DNA from: JANNAT01 sp031384605
GTDB taxonomy: Bacteria > Pseudomonadota > Alphaproteobacteria > Rhodobacterales > Rhodobacteraceae
Length of the DNA: 58,527 nt
Direction of reading: 5' to 3'
Assembly: GCA_031384605.1 (NCBI GenBank)
Contig: JANNAT010000137.1
Span: 1-58,527 of the forward strand
Numbering within the stretch: position 1 is the stretch's first letter; every line of letters begins with the position of its first letter. This document shows positions 35,440 to 43,835 of the stretch, piece by piece. The notes under the pieces are model-generated. The model was given only the letters and a program-made list of their open reading frames with translations, did no database searches and was not told the DNA's origin. Both the position numbers and the translations under genes were made by a program.

Positions 35440-36007
35440 AGCCATTGTCGGCGCTGTAGTCGCGGCAGGCATCGTCGCGGGCTGCGTGCCGCAAACCGGC
35501 ATCGGGTCTTCGCGGTCCGCGCCCGTCTTGGGCGGGGCGCTGCAAATCGGCGTGCCGCCGGGCTATTGCATTGATGGCAGTGCCAGCCGCGAGCGCGGCG
35601 ACAACGCAGTTATTCTGATGGGCCGCTGCAACGACGGCGCCAAGGCAATTCCGGCTCTGGTTTCGGTGTCGATCGGGCAGGCCGCGTCGGCAGGGGTCAT
35701 GACGGCGGGTGGTGCGGCTTTGGCGGGGTTCTTTACGTCGTCCCAAGGTCGCGCAACACTTAGCCGCGATGGCCGGGCGTCGGATATCAAGGTTATCGAG
35801 ACGTTGGGCGTCGGCGATGCGTTCTATTTGCATTTGCAAGATCGCCGGGCTGGCGAATACTGGCGCGCAGTGATTGGGATAAAGGGGCGGCTGGTAACCG
35901 TTTCTGCCACGGGCACGCCGGAATTGCCGCTGACCGCCGCAGACAGCCGCAAAGTGCTGGAAAGCGTGCTGACGGCCCTGCGCAAAGCCAATCCATCCGG
36001 CACATGA
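35420..36007 (+). CDS. Putative lipoprotein of unknown function
   Basis: 195 residues beginning with a signal peptide and lipobox (AAGIVAGCVPQTG, Cys about residue 22), so probably lipid-anchored. The mature part shows VPPGYCIDGSASRERGDNAV, MGRCNDGAKAIPALVSVSIG and SRDGRASDIKVIETLGVGDA, a pattern I have seen in small exported Rhodobacteraceae proteins with no named domain. The first 20 bases overlap the end of ilvD in another frame; the AAGG before the ATG lies inside ilvD. Function unknown. Confidence 0.7.
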   Translation: MFIWINKAIVGAVVAAGIVAGCVPQTGIGSSRSAPVLGGALQIGVPPGYCIDGSASRERGDNAVILMGRCNDGAKAIPALVSVSIGQAASAGVMTAGGAALAGFFTSSQGRATLSRDGRASDIKVIETLGVGDAFYLHLQDRRAGEYWRAVIGIKGRLVTVSATGTPELPLTAADSRKVLESVLTALRKANPSGT

Positions 36008-36130
36008 CGCGGCCTTTTTGACCGTCCGAAAAACAATTTACGCGGGTGCCGCCTTCGGGGTGGAGTATTAACCGTTTTGCGGCAATAAAGAAGCGTTTCC
36101 AATTATGAAACAATCACTGGGTTGGGGTTT

Positions 36131-36904
36131 ATGGCAGGGCTGATGTCCGGGTTGATCGACAGGTTGCTGTATCAGCGCGTTTTGCGCCGCTGGGGCATGG
36201 CGGGCGATCAGGCTGCTACCAGTTCGTTAGACGGTTTGCGCAGCTTGCGTACCCGCGCGCGGGCCTTGCGCCGCAATCTTGACCGGGTGATCCATCAGGC
36301 CGAACATCGGCTTGCGCTGCCTGTGATCGGCCCCAACGTGATCCGCAAACCGCTGGGCACCGATTGGGCTTGGCGGCCAGAACTGTGGAAAGGCCCGATT
36401 CCGGTTCCCGGTTTTGCCAGCGTTCCGGGCAAGGCGCTGATCTATGACGGGACCACGATCTTTCACGATTGCCGCCGCACCGAACTGACCGTCCGCCAAA
36501 TTCGCAACACGCGTGCGGCCGATATTGCGCCGTTCGGCTTTCGCATGGATGTGTTTCGTTTTGACGGATCGTTTCTGTCGTTGGTCGTTGATCTGCCCGA
36601 AGACGCCGCGCGCGGGTTGAAACAAAAGCATGTGCTGCGGTTGGATGTCATCGTTGAGATGGAAAAGCCCTTGGAAATCTTTGCACGGCTGAACATCAAA
36701 CACGGGCCGAATGTGGAACAGATTGTCCGCGAATTGCCCCTGAACGAAGAAGAGGTGATGGTTGAATTTGATCTGGCCTATTCCAAGATGAATGAAAAGC
36801 GGGTCGAACGGCTGTGGGTGGATCTGATTTTTGAAGGCCCGGAAATGAACCAGATCATCTTGCGCGATGTAACCTTCAGCCGCCGCCCGCGCGCAGAATT
36901 ATAG
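36131..36904 (+). CDS. DUF6478-like conserved protein
   Basis: 257 residues: RLLYQRVLRRWGMAGDQA, SLRTRARALRRNLDRVIHQA, GTDWAWRPELWKGPIPVPG, FHDCRRTELTVRQIRNTRA, and LERLNIKHGPNVEQ-type late segments (seen as ARLNIKHGPNVEQIVREL). I recognise this as a conserved Rhodobacteraceae family (DUF6478) of unknown function; the name assignment is from memory. A TTG at 36122 also opens the frame; I chose ATG 36131. The following small gene starts after four bases and probably works with it. Confidence 0.7.
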   Translation: MAGLMSGLIDRLLYQRVLRRWGMAGDQAATSSLDGLRSLRTRARALRRNLDRVIHQAEHRLALPVIGPNVIRKPLGTDWAWRPELWKGPIPVPGFASVPGKALIYDGTTIFHDCRRTELTVRQIRNTRAADIAPFGFRMDVFRFDGSFLSLVVDLPEDAARGLKQKHVLRLDVIVEMEKPLEIFARLNIKHGPNVEQIVRELPLNEEEVMVEFDLAYSKMNEKRVERLWVDLIFEGPEMNQIILRDVTFSRRPRAEL

Positions 36905-36908
36905 GCCT

Positions 36909-37286
36909 GTGATGTCCGAGTCTAAACTGACCAAAACACGTATCCGCGCCGGGGTTTGGGAAGGCGTTCTGACGGGTTCCACTGGCGCGCCAATGCTTGA
37001 CGTGCTGCATCTGGAAATTGCCGTGCCGGGGGTAACTGTTGCCGCCATCCCGGATCGGGCGGGCGACTGGCTGGTGCGGGTGCCCATTCCGGTTGAACTT
37101 TTAACCGAAGGTGTGCAGACGTTTTTAATTCAGGATAAAACAACGGGTGCGCGGCTGGAACATTTCACCATCATCACCGGTGTTGCGATGGAAGATGACA
37201 TGCGCGCCGAGGTTGATCTGCTGCGGGCCGAACTGGATATGCTGAAACGCGCGTTTCGGCGGCATTGTCTGGAAACCGTTTCCTGA
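36909..37286 (+). CDS. Conserved hypothetical protein with C-terminal coiled-coil
   Basis: 125 residues (GTG at 36909, or ATG at 36912). A beta-rich N-terminal part (GVWEGVLTGSTGAPMLDVLH, LVRVPIPVELLTEGVQTF) is followed by a short heptad-like helix MRAEVDLLRAELDMLKRAFR that could dimerise. No signal peptide or membrane helix. It lies four bases after the DUF6478-like gene, so co-expression is likely. I do not recognise a named family. Confidence 0.65.
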   Translation: MMSESKLTKTRIRAGVWEGVLTGSTGAPMLDVLHLEIAVPGVTVAAIPDRAGDWLVRVPIPVELLTEGVQTFLIQDKTTGARLEHFTIITGVAMEDDMRAEVDLLRAELDMLKRAFRRHCLETVS

Positions 37287-37370
37287 AACCCGACCAAAGG
37301 TGACGCCGCGTTGCCCGTGACAGAGGTCGCCCAAACAGTCATCCTGACGCCAATCAAAGGATGCCTGCCC

Positions 37371-39371
37371 ATGCCCTATCCCCATCTTCTTGCCCCGCTT
37401 GATCTGGGCCACCTCACCTTGAAAAACCGCGTTTTGATGGGGTCGATGCACACAGGGTTAGAAGAAACCGGCGATTGGAACCGCGTTGCGGAATTTTATG
37501 CCACCCGCGCGCGCGGCGGCGTTGCGTTAATGGTGACAGGCGGCATGGCCCCTAATGCAGAAGGCGGTGTGTTTCCCGGCGCGGCGGGGCTTTACACTGC
37601 GCAAGACATCGCCAATCATCGTATCGTGACTGACAGGGTGCATGCCGCAGGTGGTCTGATCGCGATGCAGATTTTGCACGCTGGTCGCTATGCCTATAGC
37701 AAGGATTGCGTGTCGGCTTCGGCGATAAAATCGCCAATCTCGCCCTTTGTGCCGCGCGAATTGGACGCAGACGGCATTGAAAAGCAAATCACCGATATCG
37801 TCATCGCCGCCGTTCGTGCGCGCGAAGCAGGCTATGACGGGGTCGAAGTGATGGGGTCGGAAGGATACTTTCTGAACCAGTTTCTGGTGACACATACCAA
37901 CCGGCGCAGCGATGATTGGGGCGGCGATTATGCCAACCGGATGCGGCTGCCGGTCGAAGTTGTGGCCCGCGTCCGCGCGGCGGTGGGCAACGATTTCATC
38001 CTGATTTATCGAATTTCGCTGATTGACCTTATCCCGAACGGATCAACATGGGATGAGGTGGTTTTGCTGGCCCGCGCGGTGCAGGCGGCGGGGGCCACGA
38101 TGCTGAACACCGGCATTGGCTGGCACGAAGCGCGGGTGCCCACGATTGCCACTTCGGTGCCGCGCGCGGCCTTTGCGCACCTGACAGCCCGGTTGCGCCC
38201 GATGGTTTCGATCCCGGTGATCACCTCGAACCGGATCAACACGCCCGATGTGGCCGAAGGGCTGCTGGCATCAGGGGCCGCCGATATGGTGTCGATGGCA
38301 CGGCCATTTCTGGCCGATCCGGACTTTGTGATCAAAGCCGCCACGGGCCGTGCCGCCGAAATCGCCCCTTGTATCGCCTGCAATCAGGCCTGTCTGGACC
38401 ATACGTTTTCGGGCAAGCTTTCATCTTGTCTGGTGAACCCGCGCGCCTGTCACGAGACGGTTTTATCTTATGATCCGGCCCCCCTGCCGAAAACTGTGGC
38501 CGTGGTTGGGGCCGGGGCTGCGGGTTTGATGGCGGCTTTGGTGGCATCGCAGCGGGGCCATATCGTCACGCTGTTTGAACGCGCAGATAAGCTGGGAGGC
38601 CAGTTGAACCTTGCCCGTCAAGTGCCGGGAAAGGAAGAGTTTCACGGCCTGGTCGATTGGTTTGCAGGATCGGTTGCGCGGTCTGCCATCACGCTGCGCC
38701 TCGGGACAGAGCCATCGGTGGATGATCTGCGCGGCTTTGATCAGGTGATTGTCGCCACTGGCGTCACGCCGCGCGATCCGGGAATTCCCGGTCAAGACCG
38801 CGCGTTAGGATACCGCGAGGTGTTGCAAGGCGGGGCCGTTGGCCGCCGCGTGGCGATTATTGGGGCAGGCGGCATCGGCTTTGATGTGGCTGAATTTCTG
38901 GTGCAGGCCGGGCACAGCCCGACAACTGATCTGCCGCTTTGGCAACGTGAATGGGGTGTGGGCGATCCGGCGGATGTGCCCGGCGGTTTGGTTGAACCCG
39001 TGCCCGACGCGCCCGCTCGGCAGGTTTGGCTGCTGCAACGCCGCGCTGAAAAGCCGGGGCGGGGGTTGGGCAAAACCACGGGCTGGATTCATCGCGCGGC
39101 GTTGCAGATGAAGGGGGTCAAGATGATCGGAGGGGTCGAGTATCGTGCCATCACAAAGCAGGGTTTGGTGATTGCGCGCGATGGCGTGGAAGAATTGATC
39201 GAAGTTGATGATGTCGTGCTGTGTGCGGGGCAACTGTCTGACCGCAGCCTTACCGATCAATTGGCAGCGGCGGGCATTGCGGCGCATGTCATCGGCGGTG
39301 CTGATGTGGCCACCGAACTGGATGCCAAACGCGCGATTGACCAGGGTGCGCGGTTGGCGGCCACTCTGTAA
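37371..39371 (+). CDS. 2,4-dienoyl-CoA reductase-type enoate reductase (FadH/OYE family)
   Basis: A 666-residue multidomain flavoenzyme. The N-terminal TIM barrel binds FMN (LTLKNRVLMGSMHTGLE, GGLIAMQILHAGRYAY, YDGVEVMGSEGYFLNQFL). The 4Fe-4S site is CIACNQACLDH plus SCLVNPRAC. The C-terminal half holds FAD (VAVVGAGAAGLMAALVAS) and NADPH (RVAIIGAGGIGFDVAEFL) folds. These features match E. coli FadH, which reduces unsaturated fatty acyl-CoA during beta-oxidation. The ATG at 37371 fits the family; an earlier in-frame start at 37311 has no support. Confidence 0.92.
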   Translation: MPYPHLLAPLDLGHLTLKNRVLMGSMHTGLEETGDWNRVAEFYATRARGGVALMVTGGMAPNAEGGVFPGAAGLYTAQDIANHRIVTDRVHAAGGLIAMQILHAGRYAYSKDCVSASAIKSPISPFVPRELDADGIEKQITDIVIAAVRAREAGYDGVEVMGSEGYFLNQFLVTHTNRRSDDWGGDYANRMRLPVEVVARVRAAVGNDFILIYRISLIDLIPNGSTWDEVVLLARAVQAAGATMLNTGIGWHEARVPTIATSVPRAAFAHLTARLRPMVSIPVITSNRINTPDVAEGLLASGAADMVSMARPFLADPDFVIKAATGRAAEIAPCIACNQACLDHTFSGKLSSCLVNPRACHETVLSYDPAPLPKTVAVVGAGAAGLMAALVASQRGHIVTLFERADKLGGQLNLARQVPGKEEFHGLVDWFAGSVARSAITLRLGTEPSVDDLRGFDQVIVATGVTPRDPGIPGQDRALGYREVLQGGAVGRRVAIIGAGGIGFDVAEFLVQAGHSPTTDLPLWQREWGVGDPADVPGGLVEPVPDAPARQVWLLQRRAEKPGRGLGKTTGWIHRAALQMKGVKMIGGVEYRAITKQGLVIARDGVEELIEVDDVVLCAGQLSDRSLTDQLAAAGIAAHVIGGADVATELDAKRAIDQGARLAATL

Positions 39372-39468
39372 TATGACAGCCACGTGATGCACCAGACTTT
39401 TCACTTTGGTCCAAATACCTCCCCGCGGAGCGTCCGGTGTTTCAACCCAACCGATGTCTGGCATTGCG

Positions 39469-39496
39469 GGTAGGGTGTGCGTTTACGCGCACCATT
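39469..39496. repeat. GTAGGGTGTGC palindromic repeat, copy 1
   Basis: GGTAGGGTGTGCGTTTACGC followed by GCACCATT: the unit is partly palindromic (GTGCG/CGCAC). It ends directly at the stop codon of the LacI gene on the other strand. Two further units in inverted orientation lie at 55567-55634. Same-family units occur widely between genes in Rhodobacteraceae. Confidence 0.6.
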
Positions 39497-40522
39497 CTAG
39501 CGGATGGTGTCACCAGTCTGCAGGGTTGGAAACAGCTCGATCACCTCGCCTTGCCCTTCAACGGCGCGCTTGCCTGCAATAATTTCGGCGGCGCGACGGC
39601 CGATTTCAAGGCGGCAGGCATCCATCGTCGCCAGCTTGATCGGCAAACCATCCAATAATTCTACACCGTTGAACCCCGCCAATCCAACCCGTCCCGGCAC
39701 ATCCAGCCCTTTGTGCAAGCAATACAAAAGCCCGCCCGCGCCGATCATGTCATTGGAATAATACAGAAAATCTACCTTTGGGCTGCGGGTTAACACCGCC
39801 TCGGTCATCTCGCGGCCTTTCAACAGGGCAGATCCACCTGAATAAAACTCGCGGTCCACAAGGGCCAGACCTGCCTTGGACAAGGCCTCTTCAAACCCTT
39901 CCAGCCGTTTGCGGGCGCGGTGATCATCAGGCATCATCGTGCCAAGAAACGCGATGTTGCGATAGCCTGCCGCGATAATCGCCTCGGCCATCTGCCGCCC
40001 CGCGCGGCGATGCGAAATACCAACGGCGCTGTCCACCGGCGCGCCGTCAATATCCATAATCTCGACAACTGGAATTCCCGCCTGCGCCAGCATCGCACGT
40101 GCGGCATCGGTATGTTCCAGCCCGGCTAAAATAACGCCCGAGGGCCGCCAAGACAACATTTCATACAGCACCCGCTCTTCGCGTTCAGGCGAATAATTTG
40201 TAACGCCTACAACAGGTTGCAGGCCCGTATTATCCAAAATCTCTGACACGCCTGTCAGCACTTCGGGGAACACCATGTTCGACAGCGATGGGATAATCAC
40301 GCCCACCAGATTGACCCGCTGACTGGCCAAGGCACCCGCGATCTTGTTGGGGACATAGCCCAAGGCGCGCGCCGCCTCTCGCACGCGAATGCGGGTTGGT
40401 TCTGCCACATCGACCCGTCCGCGCAGCACCCGGCTGACCGTCATTTCACTGACACCCGAGGCTTCGGATACGTCGCGCAGTGTTAAAGTGCGGCGAGGAT
40501 TGGCGTTGATAGGTTTGCTCAC
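39497..40522 (-). CDS. LacI-family regulator, GntR (gluconate)-like
   Basis: 341 residues from the GTG at 40522. The N-terminal helix-turn-helix is LTLRDVSEASGVSEMTVSRV followed by LRGRVDVAEPTRIRVREAAR, and the hinge NKIAGALASQRVNLVGVIIP matches GntR-type LacI proteins. The sugar-binding domain follows. An upstream in-frame ATG at 40582 would translate through an operator-like site and is unlikely. Two palindromic sites upstream (40547-40564 and 40594-40609) look like its operators, so autoregulation is probable. No gluconate kinase or transporter gene is near. Confidence 0.9.
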   Translation of the reverse strand: MSKPINANPRRTLTLRDVSEASGVSEMTVSRVLRGRVDVAEPTRIRVREAARALGYVPNKIAGALASQRVNLVGVIIPSLSNMVFPEVLTGVSEILDNTGLQPVVGVTNYSPEREERVLYEMLSWRPSGVILAGLEHTDAARAMLAQAGIPVVEIMDIDGAPVDSAVGISHRRAGRQMAEAIIAAGYRNIAFLGTMMPDDHRARKRLEGFEEALSKAGLALVDREFYSGGSALLKGREMTEAVLTRSPKVDFLYYSNDMIGAGGLLYCLHKGLDVPGRVGLAGFNGVELLDGLPIKLATMDACRLEIGRRAAEIIAGKRAVEGQGEVIELFPTLQTGDTIR

Positions 40523-40546
40523 ATCGGTTGCCTGTATTGGGTTCCC

Positions 40547-40564
40547 TTTGGTAGCGCTAAAACA
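40547..40564. promoter_or_regulatory. LacI-type operator-like palindrome
   Basis: Reads TTTGGTAGCGCTAAAACA; the inner TAGCGCTA is a perfect palindrome with the central CG typical of LacI-family operators. It lies about 25 bases upstream of the LacI start codon, where binding would block its promoter. Confidence 0.6.
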
Positions 40565-40593
40565 CGCCCTTGTCCAAGCCAAGATAGATCGCT

Positions 40594-40609
40594 ATGTTAG
40601 CGGTAACAG
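40594..40609. promoter_or_regulatory. GntR-like operator palindrome
   Basis: Reads ATGTTAGCGGTAACAG: half-sites TGTTA and TAACA are exact reverse complements around GCGG. The E. coli GntR/IdnR operator is close to ATGTTACCGGTAACAT, so 13-14 of 16 positions agree. This fits the GntR-like sequence of the gene downstream. Confidence 0.7.
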
Positions 40610-40767
40610 TCGAAAGGCTGGCGAATATCTGCGTACGGAACACTCTATTTGTATCTTCGCGCAGGCCCTAAGGGGGGGGCGGTGGGCCAAAAATTCGCTC
40701 CCCCTTACTTTTTCAACTTACGCAACCAGTTGCAACCGCCGCGTATTTTGGCGCATGTAAGGCGCGT

Positions 40768-40844
40768 GGCTCCGTAGCTCAGCCGGATAGAGCGACGGTT
40801 TCCTAAACCGTAGGCCGCGTGTTCGAATCACGCCGGGGTCACCA
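40768..40844 (+). tRNA. tRNA-Arg (anticodon CCU)
   Basis: A 77-base cloverleaf with encoded CCA. Acceptor arms GGCTCCG and CGGGGTC pair (two G-U type pairs), the D-arm is GCTCAGCCGGATAGAGC, the anticodon loop TTCCTAA exposes CCT, and the T-loop is GTTCGAATC. It stands alone, on the strand opposite to the upstream LacI gene. Confidence 0.95.
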
Positions 40845-40850
40845 TAAAAG

Positions 40851-40868
40851 CGCGATGGGTTTATCGCG
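40851..40868 (+). terminator. Short hairpin after tRNA-Arg
   Basis: CGCGAT and ATCGCG pair around a GGGTTT loop seven bases after the tRNA end. The T-tract is absent, so this is only a weak candidate for transcript end or processing. Confidence 0.3.
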
Positions 40869-41050
40869 AACCGCAACCCTTTGCCTTTCGTATAGGCGAA
40901 ATTTCTTATGTTCACCCAGAACCCGGCCTGCCGATCACTGTGACCGACGTGGCTGAAACAGATACTCCATTGAAAAATCATCTGATGTGGACACTTTATG
41001 AAGGTGACGCATTAAATGTCAAAACTGTCAAAACGTCTTCGCGGAAATGA

Positions 41051-42114
41051 ATGATTCCGTCAGGCGTGCGTCTGACCCGCAGGTCCACCATCGCTGATTT
41101 TGCTCAGGCATCGGGCGTCTCGGTCTCTACCTTCGACCGTATCCTGAATGGACGACATCCGGTGCGCAAATCCACCGGCGACAAGGTTTTGGCGGCAGCC
41201 GAGGCGATCGGGTTTTACGCCACGCCAGCCTTGCGCGAACGCCTTGGAGTTGGGCGGCCCATCACGCGGCTGGGGTTCTTGTTGCAACAATCCAATCGGC
41301 CGTATTACCAGATACTTGCCAGTGCTTTGGCCGATGCGGCGCTGGATGTGGGCCCAGGGGTTCAGGTGGTGGTCGAGCATATGAACGATCTGGCCCCCGA
41401 AGCCGTTGCGGCCCGGTTGTTGGATATGGGAGACCGCGTTGACGCCATTGCAGCGATCTTCGCTGAACATCCGCGCATTACGCGGGCGATAGCGGCGTTG
41501 GCCGCGCGCCATATTCCCGCCTTTGGGTTGATATCGAGCCTGACCGCTGCATGCGGCACGGGGTATGTGGGTTGGATAATTGGAAAGTGGGGCGCACCGC
41601 GGGATGGGCGATTGCAGGTCTGTGCAAGGTGCCGGGGCGCGTCGGCATTCTGGTGGAAAATCACCGCTACCGCTGTCAGGAAATGAACGAGACGGGATTT
41701 CGCAGCTATTTTCGCGAACATGGCGGCGAATTTACGCTGCTGGAGCCGATTTCCACGTTTGAAGACCGCCGGGTGGTCCGAGAAGTGACAGAAGACTTAC
41801 TCGCGCGCGCGCCTGATCTTGTGGGGCTATACCTGTCAGGGGGCGGGATTACCGGGGCGATGGAGGCGATTGCAGCCTCGGGTCGGGCGGGCAAGTTGGT
41901 GGTCGTAGGCCATGAAATGATGGAACCAACCCGTACCGGGTTGATTGATGGCATTTTAACCATGGTGATTGCCCATCCAACCGCGCGGATGATCCAAGAG
42001 GCAATGGATGCGATGTGCGACGCGACAACAGGCCTTCTGCCTGGCCAGCCCCTCATTGGGTTTGATATCTACACGGCCGAAAACATCCAGGCCGCTTGGC
42101 AAAATTATCGCTGA
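41051..42114 (+). pseudogene. LacI-family regulator with a frameshift
   Basis: Two overlapping frames form one LacI regulator of about 354 residues. The first starts at ATG 41051 and holds the helix-turn-helix (STIADFAQASGVSVSTFDRI then LNGRHPVRKSTGDKVLAAAE) and half the ligand domain. The frame changes near 41571-41573, where one T seems lost (GGTTTGG to GGTTGG); the second frame continues NWKVGRTAGWAIAGLCKVPG to the TGA at 42114, ending FDIYTAENIQAAWQNYR. It precedes the decayed sugar locus and was probably its regulator. A one-base error in a short T-run is the alternative explanation. Confidence 0.75.
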
Positions 42115-42125
42115 AAGTCATAGAC

Positions 42126-43110
42126 TTGAAGTATAGCACCTTCGGGCGCACCGGCTGGCAGGTCAGCGAGATCGCCTTCGGGCCGTGGCAGCTTGGCGGC
42201 GATTGGGGTGTTGTAGATGATGCAGCGTCGATCCGCACTTTGCACCATGCGTTTGATTGTAGCGTGAATTTCGTCGATACGGCGTATATTGATGGCAACG
42301 GCCATTCGGAAGAGGTGATCGGCCATGCGTTGAAGGCATGGCAGGGTCACAAGATTTATGTGGCCACCAAAACCCAGCCCCGTAGAATGGCCCGCCCCGG
42401 ATGATGACGCGCCGCGCAGATGCGCGGGCGATACCCGGCGTAGTTTTTGCGAAGAATGGTCGATGCGGCTTTGCAACGCTTGCAACTGGAGCGGATTGAT
42501 TTGTTTCAACTGCATTCCTGGATCGCCTCAGGCGTTGAAGAACTGGATTGGCTGGAAACGTTGAATGCCCTTCGGATTGAAGGAAAAATTGACCAGATCG
42601 GTGTGTCGATCCGCGATTACCGTCGCCAAGACGGGGTCGATCTGGCGCGGTTGGGGTTGGTGGCCAGCCAACAGGTGGTGCTGAACCTGTTTGAACAGCG
42701 TCCGGCGGGGGATTTGTTCAAGGCCGGTGCAGGCACCCAAGGTTTTATCGCGCGGGTGCCTTTGGATTCGGGGTCGTTGGTCGGGCATTGGGACGAACAC
42801 AGCCATGTGGGTTTCCCAGAAGGTTCTGTTCCTGCACAGCTTTTTCGGGGATGATCGCTTTACCGAAACGCTTGCCCGGATGCGGGCGCTTAAGGATTTG
42901 TGTGCGCCCCATTACCCAACGCTGGCCGAAGCCGCGATGCGATATGTGCTGTCGTGCCCGGAACTGTCTTGTGTTGTTCCCGGCATGTTGAACCCCGATC
43001 AGGTGAATATGAATGTGGCCTACAGCGATGGTGCGGCCTTTGCGGCGGATCTGAAAGCCGCGCTTGCGGCCCTTGTCTGGCCGCGCAATTTTTATCAACA
43101 GGGGGCGGTG
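42126..43110 (+). pseudogene. Aldo/keto reductase, several lesions
   Basis: Similarity to sugar-type aldo/keto reductases begins at a TTG codon (42126): LKYSTFGRTGWQVSEIAFGP, then VNFVDTAYIDGNGHSEEVIG with the catalytic Tyr region. After YVATKTQP the frame is lost (stop at about 42402); EWPAPDDDAP continues one frame over, and the original frame returns with an in-frame TAG at 42441-42443 before FLRRMVDAALQRLQLERIDL. A further insertion in a G-run near 42850 shifts frame again before DDRFTETLARMRALKDLCAP. At least two indels upstream, one nonsense codon and one late indel make a functional enzyme implausible. The last frame reads through into the next gene without a stop. Confidence 0.8.
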
Positions 43111-43670
43111 ATGCGCCAGTTGGAACTGTTGCGGCCCGGTCAGATTGCGACGGCGATGGCCGAGTGCCCGCGCATCTGGCTGCCTTTGGGCACGATTGAA
43201 TATCACAGCCATCATTTGCCTGTTGGCTTGGACGGGGTGCAGGCGCATGGGCTGTGTCTGGATGCCGCGAAATTGCCGGCGGGCTGGTTTATCCGCCACT
43301 TTGGTGGGGCATGGGCGGCGGGCGTGGCGATGATCCCTGGACCGTGATGATGCCGGGGCCTGATGAAATTGCCGCGATTTTGATGTTTACCTTGCGGCGT
43401 CTGGCAGCGTTCGGCGTGCGGCAGGCGGTGATGTTCACCGGGCATTTTGCCGACCAGCAATTGGCGATGACTGCGCGCATTGCGGGTCTGTGGAATGCCG
43501 GTGGCAGCCGTTTGGTGGCCATTGCACGATCGGTAAACGGCAATACTGGCCCTGATCCTTGCGCCTTCCAGCCCGCGTGCGCCCTTGCATTGCGCCAGCA
43601 GATGGCGGAATGGCTGGCCGACAGTGTGGATCAGATTACCGGACTTGCTTTCAGATCGCACCCCAACTGA
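43111..43670 (+). pseudogene. Creatininase-family amidohydrolase, frameshifted and truncated
   Basis: Begins at ATG 43111 with AGGGGGC six bases upstream. MRQLELLRPGQIATAMAECP and IWLPLGTIEYHSHHLPVGLD carry the metal-binding Glu and His of creatininase-family enzymes (which also include sugar lactone- or amide-cleaving relatives). The frame breaks near 43270-43280; GGLVYPPLWWGMGGGRGD and MFTGHFADQQLAMTARIAG continue in another frame. The end (after LVAIARSVNGNTGP) does not match the family, so the 3' part is lost. Part of the sugar locus. Confidence 0.72.
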
Positions 43671-43835
43671 ATGAATCTTTCATTTCTGCGGCTGCAAAAT
43701 ATGCCAGATTTGAGGGAAAATATGTCAGTTTTGATGTAATGGCTAAGCCAAACCGATTCCCGTCGGTATAAAAATACCAATCATCAACTGCGGCTGTTTT
43801 GCGGTCACGACAAGATGTGCGGGGGACTGACATAG

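Noticed and set aside
40523..40582. Upstream ATG start for the GntR-like LacI gene
   Set aside because: It would place an operator-like palindrome within the coding region; the extra residues do not match the family.
40718..40981. 87-residue minus-strand open frame containing GVIRTRGLRF
   Set aside because: Antisense to tRNA-Arg, same artefact as above.
42691..43347. Natural fusion of aldo/keto reductase C terminus and creatininase
   Set aside because: A good ribosome binding site and ATG at 43111 show two separate genes; the read-through frame results from loss of the first gene's stop or frame.
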